From: JTS-RE9 sp964649195
Lineage (GTDB): Bacteria > Planctomycetota > Phycisphaerae > Phycisphaerales > Phycisphaeraceae
Reading direction: 5' to 3'
NCBI GenBank assembly: GCA_964649195.1
Contig: CAZYPK010000020.1
Span: 1-48,863, forward strand
DNA: 48,863 nt
The notes beneath the pieces are model-generated. The model did no database searches. It was not told the origin of the DNA and worked only from the letters and a program-made list of their open reading frames with translations. Each line of letters starts with the position of its first letter. The stretch's first letter is position 1. Both the position numbers and the translations under genes were made by a program. Shown in pieces: positions 21,573 through 29,706 of this stretch.

Positions 21573-23855
21573 TCATCGCATCGCCCTGATGCGGGCCGCT
21601 GCGATTTGCCCCTCGAAGCCGGCGCAGATCACGCCGAACGCCTCATCCCTTCCGGCAAAGCCCCGGCTGCCCGCATCCTCATCAAGCAACCGCGCGGCGA
21701 TGGCCGCCAGAGGCGTCACGCTGAACGATTCGCGCAGCGGCAGATCAAGCTCCACCGCACCCGCGCCAGCCACGAGCGATTCCACCCGATCCAGCCAGGT
21801 CCCGCCCTTGAGACATGCCCACCGCTTCGGCGTTCCGATCCGTTGCCGGAGCGAGCGGCCCAAGCGCACCCAGTCGATCATGGCATCGGAGTCGATGAAG
21901 ACGGAGCCTGCCGCTTCGATCACGCCATGCACCGTCGCGCCGCGGGCGGCGGCGGTCTGCTCCGATTCGATGATGAAGCTGATCGCGCCGCTGCCGCAGG
22001 GGAACGAAGGCGTCGGCAACGAATGCCCCCCATCGGCATCGATCGGCCTGCCGCCGACGCGCAGCAAATGGCCATATATCTGTTTCATGAGCGGCGTCGC
22101 CTCCTCGCCGGCGCTGATGATCACCCTTTCGCATTCCCCCGTCGCCACGCGCCACCGCGCCAGCCCCAGCGCATCGAGGCCGCTGGTGCGCGAACCGATG
22201 ATCGTCTGACAGCCACCCTTGCAGCCGAAGGCCATGCTCAGATGCGCCGCCGCGGCATTGGGCACGCCCTCGGCAAAGAGCATCGGGTTCGCGGCATCGA
22301 TCCCCTTCTCGACGATCTCGCGGTAGTAGTCGGCGCTGAACTGCGCCGACCCGTGGCTCGTGCCCAGGATCACGCCGCATGACGCCTGATCTTCCGCATC
22401 GAGTGCGCCATCGCGGCAGGCCAGCGTGGTCGCGGCGAGGGTCAGCTTCACATAATCGCTGAGCCTGCGCACCCGCCGGGCGGAGATGAGATGTTCGATC
22501 TCGCTGTCGGGAATCGTCGCGCAACCGGTGAGCGTTTCTTGCGGCGAGGTCCGGCGCATCCCGCCTGCCAACGAGGAACGGCCGATCATCCCCGGCAAGA
22601 CGATGCCGATGCCGGTGATCACCGCGCGGCGCATCGGCTGATGTCTTTCTGTTCCGCTGATTGCTGCGGCATCCTTCACGCCGCCTCGCCGCAGGATGAT
22701 CGAAGCATTCGCGCCGCCAAAGCCGATGGAATTGCTCTGGCTCACCGCCAGCGGCGCAGGCGTGGGCACTTCCGCGATCTTCAGGTTCTTGAACTCCAGA
22801 TCAGCAGCCGTCACGCCGGCGGTCGGTGGAATCAGCGATTGCTCCATCGCCGTCAGGGCCAGCACCAGTTCCACGGCCCCGGCGCCGCCGAGCGTGTGCC
22901 CCAACCGACTCTTCAATGCGACCACCGGCAGTCGATGAAGCTCGTCACCAAAGGCGAGTTCCATCGCCGCATGTTCGCCGCGATCGTTGTCGGGCGTTCC
23001 CGTGGCATGGGCGAAAAGCAGATCGACCTCATCGGCGGCAATGCCCGCCTGCCGCCAGGCCTTGCTCATCGCGGCGGCTGCGCCGAAGCCTTGCGGATGC
23101 GGCTGGGTGAGGTGATGGGCATCGGCCGTCTCCGCAAAACCGATCACGCTCGCCATCGCGGCGGCGCCTCGCTCCTGCGCATCGCGTGCGCGTTCGAGCA
23201 CTACCGCGGCATAACCTTCGCCCAGTTTCATGCCCTGCCGTCCGATGCAGAACGGACGAACCTCTTCGGATGCGATCAGTCGCAGGGCGTTGAAACCGCC
23301 GTAGGCGTACTCGCTGATCGGGTCGTAGCCGCCGCAGATCACCGCATCGAGAGCGCCGGCCCGCAGCAGCGTCGCGCCGAGACCGATGGCGGCAAGACCT
23401 GAGGCGCAGGCGGCGCAGGTGGTGATCGACGGTCCTACGATCCCGCGCCCCGCCATCGCCTGCCGCAGCACGGAAGAGGATTGAAACCGCCGCCAGTGTT
23501 GATGATCTCCGCTGCGAAAAAAGCGGCCCGCGCCGCGCATGCCATGCAGCGTGGTCCCCATGATGACGCCGATGCGATGCGCTTCATAAGGCGGCGACCC
23601 GCCGGCGGAAAAACCTTCGAGCAGATGATCGATCAGCCGGCGAAGGTACCGCCCTTCGCGCGGCAGATCGGCGGCATATTCAGGAGGCAGATCGAAAGCC
23701 TGTCCGCCCCAAGCCTGCACCGCCGGCTGCTGTTCCAGCGCGCTCAGCGGCGCGATGCCGGTCCGCCCGCCGATCAGATGACGCCACGCCTGCTCCCGGG
23801 TCAGACCCAAGGCGCAGATCATTTCAGCCGCCGTGATGACAAGGCCATCGCTCAT
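21573..23855 (-). CDS. Single-chain ketosynthase-chain length factor (KS-CLF) fusion
   Basis: 760 residues with two thiolase-fold KAS domains. Domain 1 (about 1-390) keeps the Cys-His-His centre: Cys150 in TTCAACASG, His283 in AHATGTPDND, Lys315 and His320 in LKSRLGHTLGGAG. Domain 2 (about 409-760) has the KAS frame (AVITGIGIVLPG, GVILGTSHGS) but Arg556 in TIIGSRTSGLDA where the Cys should be, and no HxTGT motif, as in chain length factors. In known aryl polyene and type II PKS systems KS and CLF are separate subunits of a heterodimer (ApeO-ApeC). Here one polypeptide does both. It would catalyse repeated malonyl-ACP condensation and set chain length. GAAGG precedes the ATG; the LPLAT gene ends 6 bp upstream. 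Confidence 0.92.
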   Translation of the reverse strand: MSDGLVITAAEMICALGLTREQAWRHLIGGRTGIAPLSALEQQPAVQAWGGQAFDLPPEYAADLPREGRYLRRLIDHLLEGFSAGGSPPYEAHRIGVIMGTTLHGMRGAGRFFRSGDHQHWRRFQSSSVLRQAMAGRGIVGPSITTCAACASGLAAIGLGATLLRAGALDAVICGGYDPISEYAYGGFNALRLIASEEVRPFCIGRQGMKLGEGYAAVVLERARDAQERGAAAMASVIGFAETADAHHLTQPHPQGFGAAAAMSKAWRQAGIAADEVDLLFAHATGTPDNDRGEHAAMELAFGDELHRLPVVALKSRLGHTLGGAGAVELVLALTAMEQSLIPPTAGVTAADLEFKNLKIAEVPTPAPLAVSQSNSIGFGGANASIILRRGGVKDAAAISGTERHQPMRRAVITGIGIVLPGMIGRSSLAGGMRRTSPQETLTGCATIPDSEIEHLISARRVRRLSDYVKLTLAATTLACRDGALDAEDQASCGVILGTSHGSAQFSADYYREIVEKGIDAANPMLFAEGVPNAAAAHLSMAFGCKGGCQTIIGSRTSGLDALGLARWRVATGECERVIISAGEEATPLMKQIYGHLLRVGGRPIDADGGHSLPTPSFPCGSGAISFIIESEQTAAARGATVHGVIEAAGSVFIDSDAMIDWVRLGRSLRQRIGTPKRWACLKGGTWLDRVESLVAGAGAVELDLPLRESFSVTPLAAIAARLLDEDAGSRGFAGRDEAFGVICAGFEGQIAAARIRAMR

Positions 23856-23861
23856 GGTGAA

Positions 23862-24848
23862 TCATGCCTTCGCCGCCGTGATCCCGTCCGTGCCGTGCCA
23901 GGCATCGTGCAGCGCCAGCCATTGCGAAGGATGGTCGCCGATGACCTTCTCGAGCACCAGCGCAAGCCGGCCGGTGATCGCCGCGACGTTGCGATCGCTT
24001 TCGGGTGACGTCTCGATCGGCGGATGAATCCGGATGTCGATTCGACCATCCTCGCGGCGCAGGGCAAAGACCGGCACGATGGGCGCCCCCGTGAGCAGCG
24101 ACAGCTTCGCCGGTCCGATGGGCAGTTCGAGGGCGGCATCAAGAAACGGCACGATGATGCCGCGCTGCCCGGGCATCACCCGGTCGGCCTGCATCAGCAC
24201 CACCTCGTCGCGCCCAAGGGCCTCGCCGATCGCCAGCCAGGCGGTGACGCCTTCATCGATGGTGACTTCACGAATGCCCAACTTCGCGTGCAGCCTGGAC
24301 CTGATCCCATCAAACAGACCAAAGCGATCGCGGCGAAAGATGATGTTCATCCTCGGTTCGCGTTCGCCAAGTGAAGCGGCGGCGGCCTCGAAGGAGCCGA
24401 TGTGAGCCGTGGCGATGATGACGCCGCGCTTGAGCTTTCGGGCGGCCTCGTAATGTTCCTCGCCGGTGATCGATGCGACTTGCGCCCGCATCTGCGCCGG
24501 GGTCATTCGCACGTGCCTGCCCATGTCGAAAATGAAGAGATAGAAGCTGCGCAGGATGGATCGCGCCAGCGAGCGCACGGCCGGCGTGTCGGCCTTTTGC
24601 CCCAGCAGATGGCGGGCGTTGATGAGCGTGTATCGCCGAAGCGCGGGGGAGAAAATCCACGCCATCCAGATCCAGAAGGTGATGGTGATCCGCGCCACCC
24701 ACGGCGCCCAGCCGACCGTCCAAAAAAGCAGGTTGAGCCAGAAGGCCGCCGCCCGCTGGCGCAGCGAGAGCCGGGCTGTTTTCACCGCCGTTTCAGCACC
24801 GGCGGAGGCGCCCGTGGCGGCTGCGGAAGTGTCGGGGAAATAAGTCAT
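23862..24848 (-). CDS. LPLAT/HtrB-like acyltransferase
   Basis: 328 residues of the lysophospholipid/lipid A acyltransferase family. One membrane segment lies near residues 35-65 (AAFWLNLLFWTVGW, ITFWIWMAWIF). The catalytic HX4E motif is HIGSFE, followed by RMNIIFRRDRFG, MQADRVMPGQRG and PIGPAKLSLLTGAPIVPVF. In aryl polyene clusters such an enzyme (ApeD/ApeK type) joins the polyene to a lipid or sugar-lipid head. The ATG overlaps the LolA-like gene end by 4 bp (24845-24848), so the operon is tightly coupled here. The acceptor is not known. Confidence 0.88.
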   Translation of the reverse strand: MTYFPDTSAAATGASAGAETAVKTARLSLRQRAAAFWLNLLFWTVGWAPWVARITITFWIWMAWIFSPALRRYTLINARHLLGQKADTPAVRSLARSILRSFYLFIFDMGRHVRMTPAQMRAQVASITGEEHYEAARKLKRGVIIATAHIGSFEAAAASLGEREPRMNIIFRRDRFGLFDGIRSRLHAKLGIREVTIDEGVTAWLAIGEALGRDEVVLMQADRVMPGQRGIIVPFLDAALELPIGPAKLSLLTGAPIVPVFALRREDGRIDIRIHPPIETSPESDRNVAAITGRLALVLEKVIGDHPSQWLALHDAWHGTDGITAAKA

Positions 24849-25621
24849 GGCCTGCCCTGCTCCGAGCGCCGGCGATCGCCGGCCTCCAGCGGCCTGACGA
24901 TCCTGGTGCCCGCCGGCAGGTCGAGCACGAACACCTTGTCATCGAGGCCGCCGTTGACCTTGATGTTCGCAAGCTTGAACATCGTCCGATCGCCATCGAC
25001 ATCGACCATCTCCATCCGAGGCGACACCGCCGACCGGCGATCGATCCAGACATTCACATGATCCAGATGAGCCTTGATCGCATCGCTGCGCGGCGAAAGC
25101 CGGATGCCAAGCAGCCCCTTGGTTTCCTCATCGTCATCATCCCTTGCCGCAAGGCGACTCGGATCGAAATGCTCCAGCAGCGTGTGCAGCCTGGGCAACG
25201 GGGTCATGATGATGGAAGCGAGCCGATCATCGACGCGATAGACCTCCACCACCCTCTGCTTCGGGAAATGAATGCGGATCTCCTTCGGCCCGGTGAGCGT
25301 GGTGGAAGGTTCGGGCTTGAGCGTGTCCCAGCGCATCTGCGACGCCTTGACGCGCAGCACGCCTTCGGACTTGAGCGGCTTCTTCAGCAATGCGACATGC
25401 TTGGTCTGCACAAAATCAGCCTGCAAATCGGCCACTTTGACCAGCCTGGCGTCGAGGGCCTTGAGTTCCTCCAGCAGGGCGGGATCGATCCGGGCGGATT
25501 GGCCGGCCGTCTCCTGCTTCTGCGCGAATGCGGGAAGAGGGATGAACATGGTGAGGACGATCGCCACGAATGCCGGGCATCCGCCGCCGCCGATCTTCAA
25601 TCGTTTCGCCGATGGGTTCAT
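24845..25621 (-). CDS. LolA-like periplasmic lipid/lipoprotein carrier
   Basis: 258 residues. A signal peptide (FVAIVLTMFIPLPAFA) ends near residue 33. The mature protein has the LolA pattern: VADLQADFVQTKHVALLKKPLKSEGVL, then MRWDTLKPEPSTTLTGPKEI and a long strand-rich half-barrel. A linker DDDDEET around residues 163-169 is acidic. Aryl polyene clusters nearly always code such a carrier, thought to ferry the lipid product through the periplasm between the RND exporter and the outer membrane. It overlaps the genes on both sides by 4 bp (24845-24848 and 25618-25621). Confidence 0.85.
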   Translation of the reverse strand: MNPSAKRLKIGGGGCPAFVAIVLTMFIPLPAFAQKQETAGQSARIDPALLEELKALDARLVKVADLQADFVQTKHVALLKKPLKSEGVLRVKASQMRWDTLKPEPSTTLTGPKEIRIHFPKQRVVEVYRVDDRLASIIMTPLPRLHTLLEHFDPSRLAARDDDDEETKGLLGIRLSPRSDAIKAHLDHVNVWIDRRSAVSPRMEMVDVDGDRTMFKLANIKVNGGLDDKVFVLDLPAGTRIVRPLEAGDRRRSEQGRP

Positions 25622-26343
25622 GACATGCTCATCGTAATCTGTCCCTGGGCGATGACGTCATCGCCGACGAGGGCGCGAACCTCAAACTGCCAGAGCGAAT
25701 CCACCCGCCGCAGCAGCCGGCTGTGCAGGGCGATGGCCACCGGCGGATGCGCTGCGGCGAGGCAACGAAGATCGAGATGACCGATGCGGCCGGCAAGACC
25801 GGGGGGGGAACCGGGGGCGGGGGCGATATCCGATCCTGAAGCGGCGGCGATGATGCCGCTCAACTGCGCCAACGCCTCGGCGATCAGCACGCCGGGCACG
25901 ATCGGGTTGCCCGGAAAATGACCGGCCAGAAAAGGTTCATCACCGGTGATGGACCATGTCCCCCGGCCTTCGACCCCCGGATTGAGCGATTCGAGCTTCG
26001 TCACGAATCGAAACGAATCGCCGTGAGGCAGCAGCTTGAGCGAATCCTCAAGCGAAGGCGCAGCCGACGGCTCGCAGCTTTTCGGAACGAGGTTCGCCTC
26101 CAGAAACGCAGCCAGCGTGGCGATGGTGGCGAACGTCTGGCGGCCGATGCGCTCGTTGGGAATCTTGAAACCCATTTCCTTCTCGATGCTCGACACCAGC
26201 AGCAGCGCATCGAGCGAATCCAGATCGGTGTGACCGCCAAAGAGCGGCGTGTCATCCTCCAGAACGACGCCGGGCGCGACCTTCAAATCTCGCCGCAGAA
26301 TCAAGCGAATGCGATCGGACAAAGTGGTCTGCAATTCAGGCAT
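25618..26343 (-). CDS. Acyl carrier protein-dehydratase fusion
   Basis: 241 residues in two domains. Residues 1-85 are an acyl carrier protein: the phosphopantetheine site is Ser43 in TDLDSLDALLLV. Residues 105-241 are a hot-dog dehydratase of the FabZ/ApeI kind: GHFPGNPIVPGVLIAEALAQ with the catalytic pair His142 and Glu156. The fused carrier would hand its 3-hydroxyacyl chain directly to the dehydratase that makes the trans double bonds of a polyene. It is the first gene of the tightly packed stretch, with GGGAG about 10 bases before the ATG and an extended -10 promoter at 26382-26390. Fusion of these two functions is unusual for such clusters as far as I know. Confidence 0.88.
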   Translation of the reverse strand: MPELQTTLSDRIRLILRRDLKVAPGVVLEDDTPLFGGHTDLDSLDALLLVSSIEKEMGFKIPNERIGRQTFATIATLAAFLEANLVPKSCEPSAAPSLEDSLKLLPHGDSFRFVTKLESLNPGVEGRGTWSITGDEPFLAGHFPGNPIVPGVLIAEALAQLSGIIAAASGSDIAPAPGSPPGLAGRIGHLDLRCLAAAHPPVAIALHSRLLRRVDSLWQFEVRALVGDDVIAQGQITMSMS

Positions 26344-26381
26344 TGCACGGATGCTCCCAAAACAGGATGACTCTCTTTCCG

Positions 26382-26390
26382 ATCATAGCA
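26382..26390 (-). promoter_or_regulatory. Extended -10 promoter of the pigment operon
   Basis: The minus strand reads TGCTATGAT, a TGn extension on TATGAT (five of six). No clear -35. It lies about 38 bp upstream of the ACP-dehydratase ATG, with the ribosome site GGGAG in between, and would drive the minus-strand cluster. Confidence 0.5.
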
Positions 26391-26460
26391 GGTGCCGCCG
26401 ATCGGTCCGGTGGGAAAGAGGAAAGGAAAGGGGGAAGGCATTGAGGCACGAAGGCACGGA

Positions 26461-26731
26461 GGGGGGAGAAAAAGTTCCGAGTTTCGAGTTCCGAGTTTCG
26501 AGTTGAAAGGCAAGGGGAAGGCACGAAGGCTGAAGGGGGAGAATGGCCAATGGCCATTGCAAATTGAAAATTGCAAAATGGCGGAGCAGCCAACCAATCA
26601 TCTGGGGATGCGCGTCTTCCTCTCCTCAATTTGCATTTTGCAATGGCCATTTTTCAATCTCTTCCCCCTTCGTGCCCCTTGCCTTTCAACTTGGAACTCG
26701 GAACTCGAAACTCGGAACTTTTTATCCCCCC
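26461..26731. repeat. Long imperfect palindrome of repeated words
   Basis: About 270 bp. The left arm runs GGGGGGAGAAAAAGTTCCG, three cycles of a GAGTTTCGAGTTCC-like word, then AATGGCCATTGCAA; the right arm returns in inverse as TTGCAATGGCCATT, then AACTCGGAACTC words and TTTTTATCCCCCC. It separates the family 2 glycosyltransferase gene from the ACP-dehydratase gene. The right arm covers the last codons and stop of the glycosyltransferase. No gene lies in 26391-26721. Confidence 0.85.
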
Positions 26732-27516
26732 TTCCTTTCGTTCTCCTGCGGCGCCGTTCGCCGATGCCGCATCGGCAGGCAGGAACGCAGCAGCAGGCGC
26801 AACTGAAGCAGGACGCCCGCCAGCGAATCGCGAAGGTTTCGGAAATGGCTGATGCGCCGGTCCCTGGGCGCGTAGGAGCTGGTGATGGGCGTGCCGATGA
26901 CCTTCCAGCCGGCCCAGGTCGCGCGGGTGAGGATTTCACTTTCGAACGCATATCTTCCGGTTCGGCAGACGACGCCGTTGACCAGATCGAGCGGATAGAC
27001 GCGCAGGCCGCACTGGCTGTCGCTGATCCTGAGGCCGCACGACAAGCGGATGGTCATGTTCGCCAGCCTTCGCCCGATGAGCGAAGCCCGCGGGTAGTCG
27101 GGCAGATCATCGCCGCGTTCGCCCAGGATCAGCGCGTGAGGATGCGCCTGCGCCAGGGCAAGCATGGCGGGGATGTCGGAGGGATGATGCTGGCCATCGG
27201 TGTCGATGGTGAGTGCGTGGGTGAAGCCTTGCGATGCGGCATGTCCGAAACCGGTGCGCAGCGCCGCCGCCTTGCCGCGATTGGTCGGATGATGCAGCAC
27301 GAAGGATTCACACAGCCCGTGATGGTCGATCGCCTCGCGCAGCGCCTTTTGCGTCTGATCGGTGCTGCCATCGTTGACCACGATGATGGGCAGGTTCAGC
27401 GCCAGCACCTGTCGGATCAGGGCGGGCAGCGTGCCGCCGTGGTTGTAGGTGGGGGCGACAACGACCGGACGAAAGGGTTCGGGAACATGGGAAGATGCTG
27501 CGGTCACGCGGATCAT
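26722..27516 (-). CDS. Family 2 glycosyltransferase (DPM1/WcaA-like)
   Basis: 264 residues with a GT-A fold: PVVVAPTYNHGGTLPALI, the nucleotide-binding IIVVNDGSTDQTQKAL, NRGKAAALRTGFGHA and the metal-binding TIDTDGQHHPSD. No membrane segment is present, as in soluble dolichol-phosphate-mannose synthase-like enzymes. Aryl polyene clusters commonly include such a glycosyltransferase for head-group modification, which is a fair guess here. The gene has the same direction as the cluster but is separated from it by the word palindrome at 26461-26731, which also codes its last few residues. No clear ribosome site precedes the ATG at 27516. Confidence 0.87.
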   Translation of the reverse strand: MIRVTAASSHVPEPFRPVVVAPTYNHGGTLPALIRQVLALNLPIIVVNDGSTDQTQKALREAIDHHGLCESFVLHHPTNRGKAAALRTGFGHAASQGFTHALTIDTDGQHHPSDIPAMLALAQAHPHALILGERGDDLPDYPRASLIGRRLANMTIRLSCGLRISDSQCGLRVYPLDLVNGVVCRTGRYAFESEILTRATWAGWKVIGTPITSSYAPRDRRISHFRNLRDSLAGVLLQLRLLLRSCLPMRHRRTAPQENERKGG

Positions 27517-27584
27517 GTTAAGCCAAGCGGCGGCGATCAGATTCCGAGACGGTCACTTCTGCGCACGGCGCACGGAAGTAAAGC

Positions 27585-27738
27585 TCCAAATCACAATCAC
27601 CAAACCTCAAACAAGCTCCAAATTTCAAGCAAGGCATCGAATGGGCCGCCCGTGGACGGCGAGTTTGTGTGCTTCCGCCCTTTGAATTGATTCCGCCTTG
27701 TTTGGAGCTTGTTTGAGGTTTGGTGATTGTGATTTGGA
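27585..27738. repeat. Family B element, copy 3, perfect 38-bp inverted repeat
   Basis: Arms at 27585-27622 and 27701-27738 are exact inverse copies over 38 bp; the left arm begins TCCAAATCACAATCACC. The 78-bp loop has no gene. It lies between two divergent genes (27517-27803), where their promoters should be. The right side continues with a GGAACTTCCGGC flank like copies 2 and 4. Confidence 0.95.
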
Positions 27739-27803
27739 ACTTCCGGCTTCGCCGGCCCTGGGCGATGCCGTTGCAGCATGGGCGCGCCGGCATCCGATGA
27801 TGT

Positions 27804-29426
27804 ATGAACATGAACGAGCCGCTTTCCATCAACCCCGCTTCATCCCCTGCCGGTGCCCCCGCCCCCGGTGCCGGCTGGAACCCCATCCCTCTGCTCGCGC
27901 TGCTTTTGATTCTTGCCGGCGGCTTCGTGCGCGTGCAGCGGTTTGCCGGTGAGCGGTCGTTGTGGATCGATGAAGCGGTGCTGGCGGACAACATCATCAG
28001 CCGCGATTATGCGGGCCTCGCCAACACGCTGGACCATCATCAGATCGCCCCGGTGGGCTACCTCTGGCTGGTGAAGCTGGCGACCCAATGCGCCGGGGAC
28101 GATGAGCAGGGCCTGCGACTGGTATCACTGATCGCGGGCCTGCTGACGCTGCCGATGCTCTGGCTGATGGGTCGCACGCTGCTGTCGTCGGCGGGTTCGC
28201 TGATCGTACTGACGCTGGGCGCCTTCTCCCTTTCGCTCATCCACTACAGCAACGAGGTCAAGCCTTACAACCTCGACGCCCTGGCCACGGCAACCATTCT
28301 CTGGCTGGGGCTGCGGGCCATGCAGCGAAGCTGGGATGCGAAGTCGCTGTTGCCGCTCGCCCTCGCCGGGACGGTGGCGGTGTGGGTCAGTCTGACGGCG
28401 GTCTTCGTGGTGGCGGGCGTGTTCATCGCCGCGCTGTTTGTGAATCGCTTTGCTTCCTCGCGGCCTGCGCTGCTGCGCATCATCCTCGCGGGCGCGCTGC
28501 CGGGCGTTTCCTTTCTGCTTCACTTTCTTCTCTTCCTGCGTCCATCGCTGGGCAGCGCGGCGATGCAGCATTACTGGGCCGCCGATTTCCTTCCGCTGCC
28601 GCCGCGTTCGCTCAGGCAGATCGAGTGGTTCATCGTGACCCCGCTGCAATACTTCACCGACCCCGGCGGCTACCGCGCCATCGGCCTGGCCTTCATCGCG
28701 GCGATCACCGGCCTTGCGCTGTGGTGGCGAAAGCGGCCAGCCGCCCTGCTGCTGATCATGACGCCGATCCTGCTGCTGCTGATCGCCAGTGCGCTGAAAA
28801 AATATCCCATTCCCACCTCACCCGACCCCGGCGAGCACTGGCGCGGAAGGCTGATTCTCTTCACGCTCCCCATCGCCCTCCTGGTCATGGCCGCCGGGAT
28901 CGACCGGCTGCAACAGGTCGCCACACGCACCGCCCGCGCCGCCGCGGTTCTCATCGTCCTGCTGCTGCTGATTCATCCGCTGCTTCAGATCGTCCGCAAC
29001 CTGCGAACGCCGGCGAACACCGGCGATGTGCGAACCGTCTTTCATCATCTGGCCCGACATCAACAGCCCGGCGACATCGTTTATCCCAACTGGCCCATGC
29101 GGCAACTGGCCGCCTACTACCGCCATCGCATCGAACTCTCCGATCCTTCAACATGGCTCGACACCCACCCCGTGCTGGTGCGTTCCATGCTCACCGATGA
29201 CGCCTGGACGAAGCTCGACGACTGGGCCGACTGGGAAAAGCAGCTCCTCGCCCTGCGCGGCCGTCGCGTCTGGCTGCTGCTCTCGCACGAACCCAGCGCC
29301 GGTTCGAAGCCGGATGAGAAATTCCTTGTGTCGCTCATGCGGAAGCATGGCCGGCTGCTCGATGAACTCAAGACGGAGGAGGCTTCGCTCTATCTCGTGC
29401 AGGTTGGTGAAATGGGCCCGCAGTGA
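27804..29426 (+). CDS. Polytopic glycosyltransferase, family 39/ArnT-like
   Basis: 540 residues with about ten to eleven hydrophobic segments in the first 400 positions. The first periplasmic loop holds the acidic pair of GT-C enzymes in GERSLWIDEAVLADN, followed by HHQIAPVGYLWL. The C-terminal 130 residues are soluble and periplasmic. Such enzymes move a sugar from a polyprenyl-phosphate donor to a lipid or protein on the outer face of the membrane. It is divergent from the cluster glycosyltransferase, with a family B element between the two, so a link to the cluster is possible but unproven. Confidence 0.82.
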   Translation: MNMNEPLSINPASSPAGAPAPGAGWNPIPLLALLLILAGGFVRVQRFAGERSLWIDEAVLADNIISRDYAGLANTLDHHQIAPVGYLWLVKLATQCAGDDEQGLRLVSLIAGLLTLPMLWLMGRTLLSSAGSLIVLTLGAFSLSLIHYSNEVKPYNLDALATATILWLGLRAMQRSWDAKSLLPLALAGTVAVWVSLTAVFVVAGVFIAALFVNRFASSRPALLRIILAGALPGVSFLLHFLLFLRPSLGSAAMQHYWAADFLPLPPRSLRQIEWFIVTPLQYFTDPGGYRAIGLAFIAAITGLALWWRKRPAALLLIMTPILLLLIASALKKYPIPTSPDPGEHWRGRLILFTLPIALLVMAAGIDRLQQVATRTARAAAVLIVLLLLIHPLLQIVRNLRTPANTGDVRTVFHHLARHQQPGDIVYPNWPMRQLAAYYRHRIELSDPSTWLDTHPVLVRSMLTDDAWTKLDDWADWEKQLLALRGRRVWLLLSHEPSAGSKPDEKFLVSLMRKHGRLLDELKTEEASLYLVQVGEMGPQ

Positions 29427-29429
29427 TCC

Positions 29430-29570
29430 GGGGAGCCGGGGGAGCCGGGGCTTCGCGGACTCAGCCCCAGCCACCCGACCGTGAATACGGCCCTCACCTG
29501 TCTCAATCGCTCCGCTGCGCGGCGATTGAGACTGTCCTCTCCCCAAGGGAGAGGGCGAAGAGTCAAGCCC
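29430..29570. repeat. Repeat pair: family F hairpin half and family E stem
   Basis: 29450-29477 carries GGGGCTTCGCGGACTCAGCCCC and the CAGCCACCC flank of the family F hairpin. 29500-29532 forms an 11-bp stem, GTCTCAATCGC and GCGATTGAGAC, followed by a CTCTCCCC/GGGAGAG hairpin. The related stem at 34453-34486 differs by a compensated base pair. No gene in 29427-29706 other than these repeats. Confidence 0.8.
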
Positions 29571-29706
29571 TGTGATACATGCGATGGCCCTGGCGCTCCA
29601 CATTCCCCCGCGCGCCGAGCATTCGCTGACGTGGTACATTGCACGCATCATTCGTCCAGGCGACCTGGATGATGAATCTCACCGAGTTCGACTGCAAGGA
29701 TCACTC

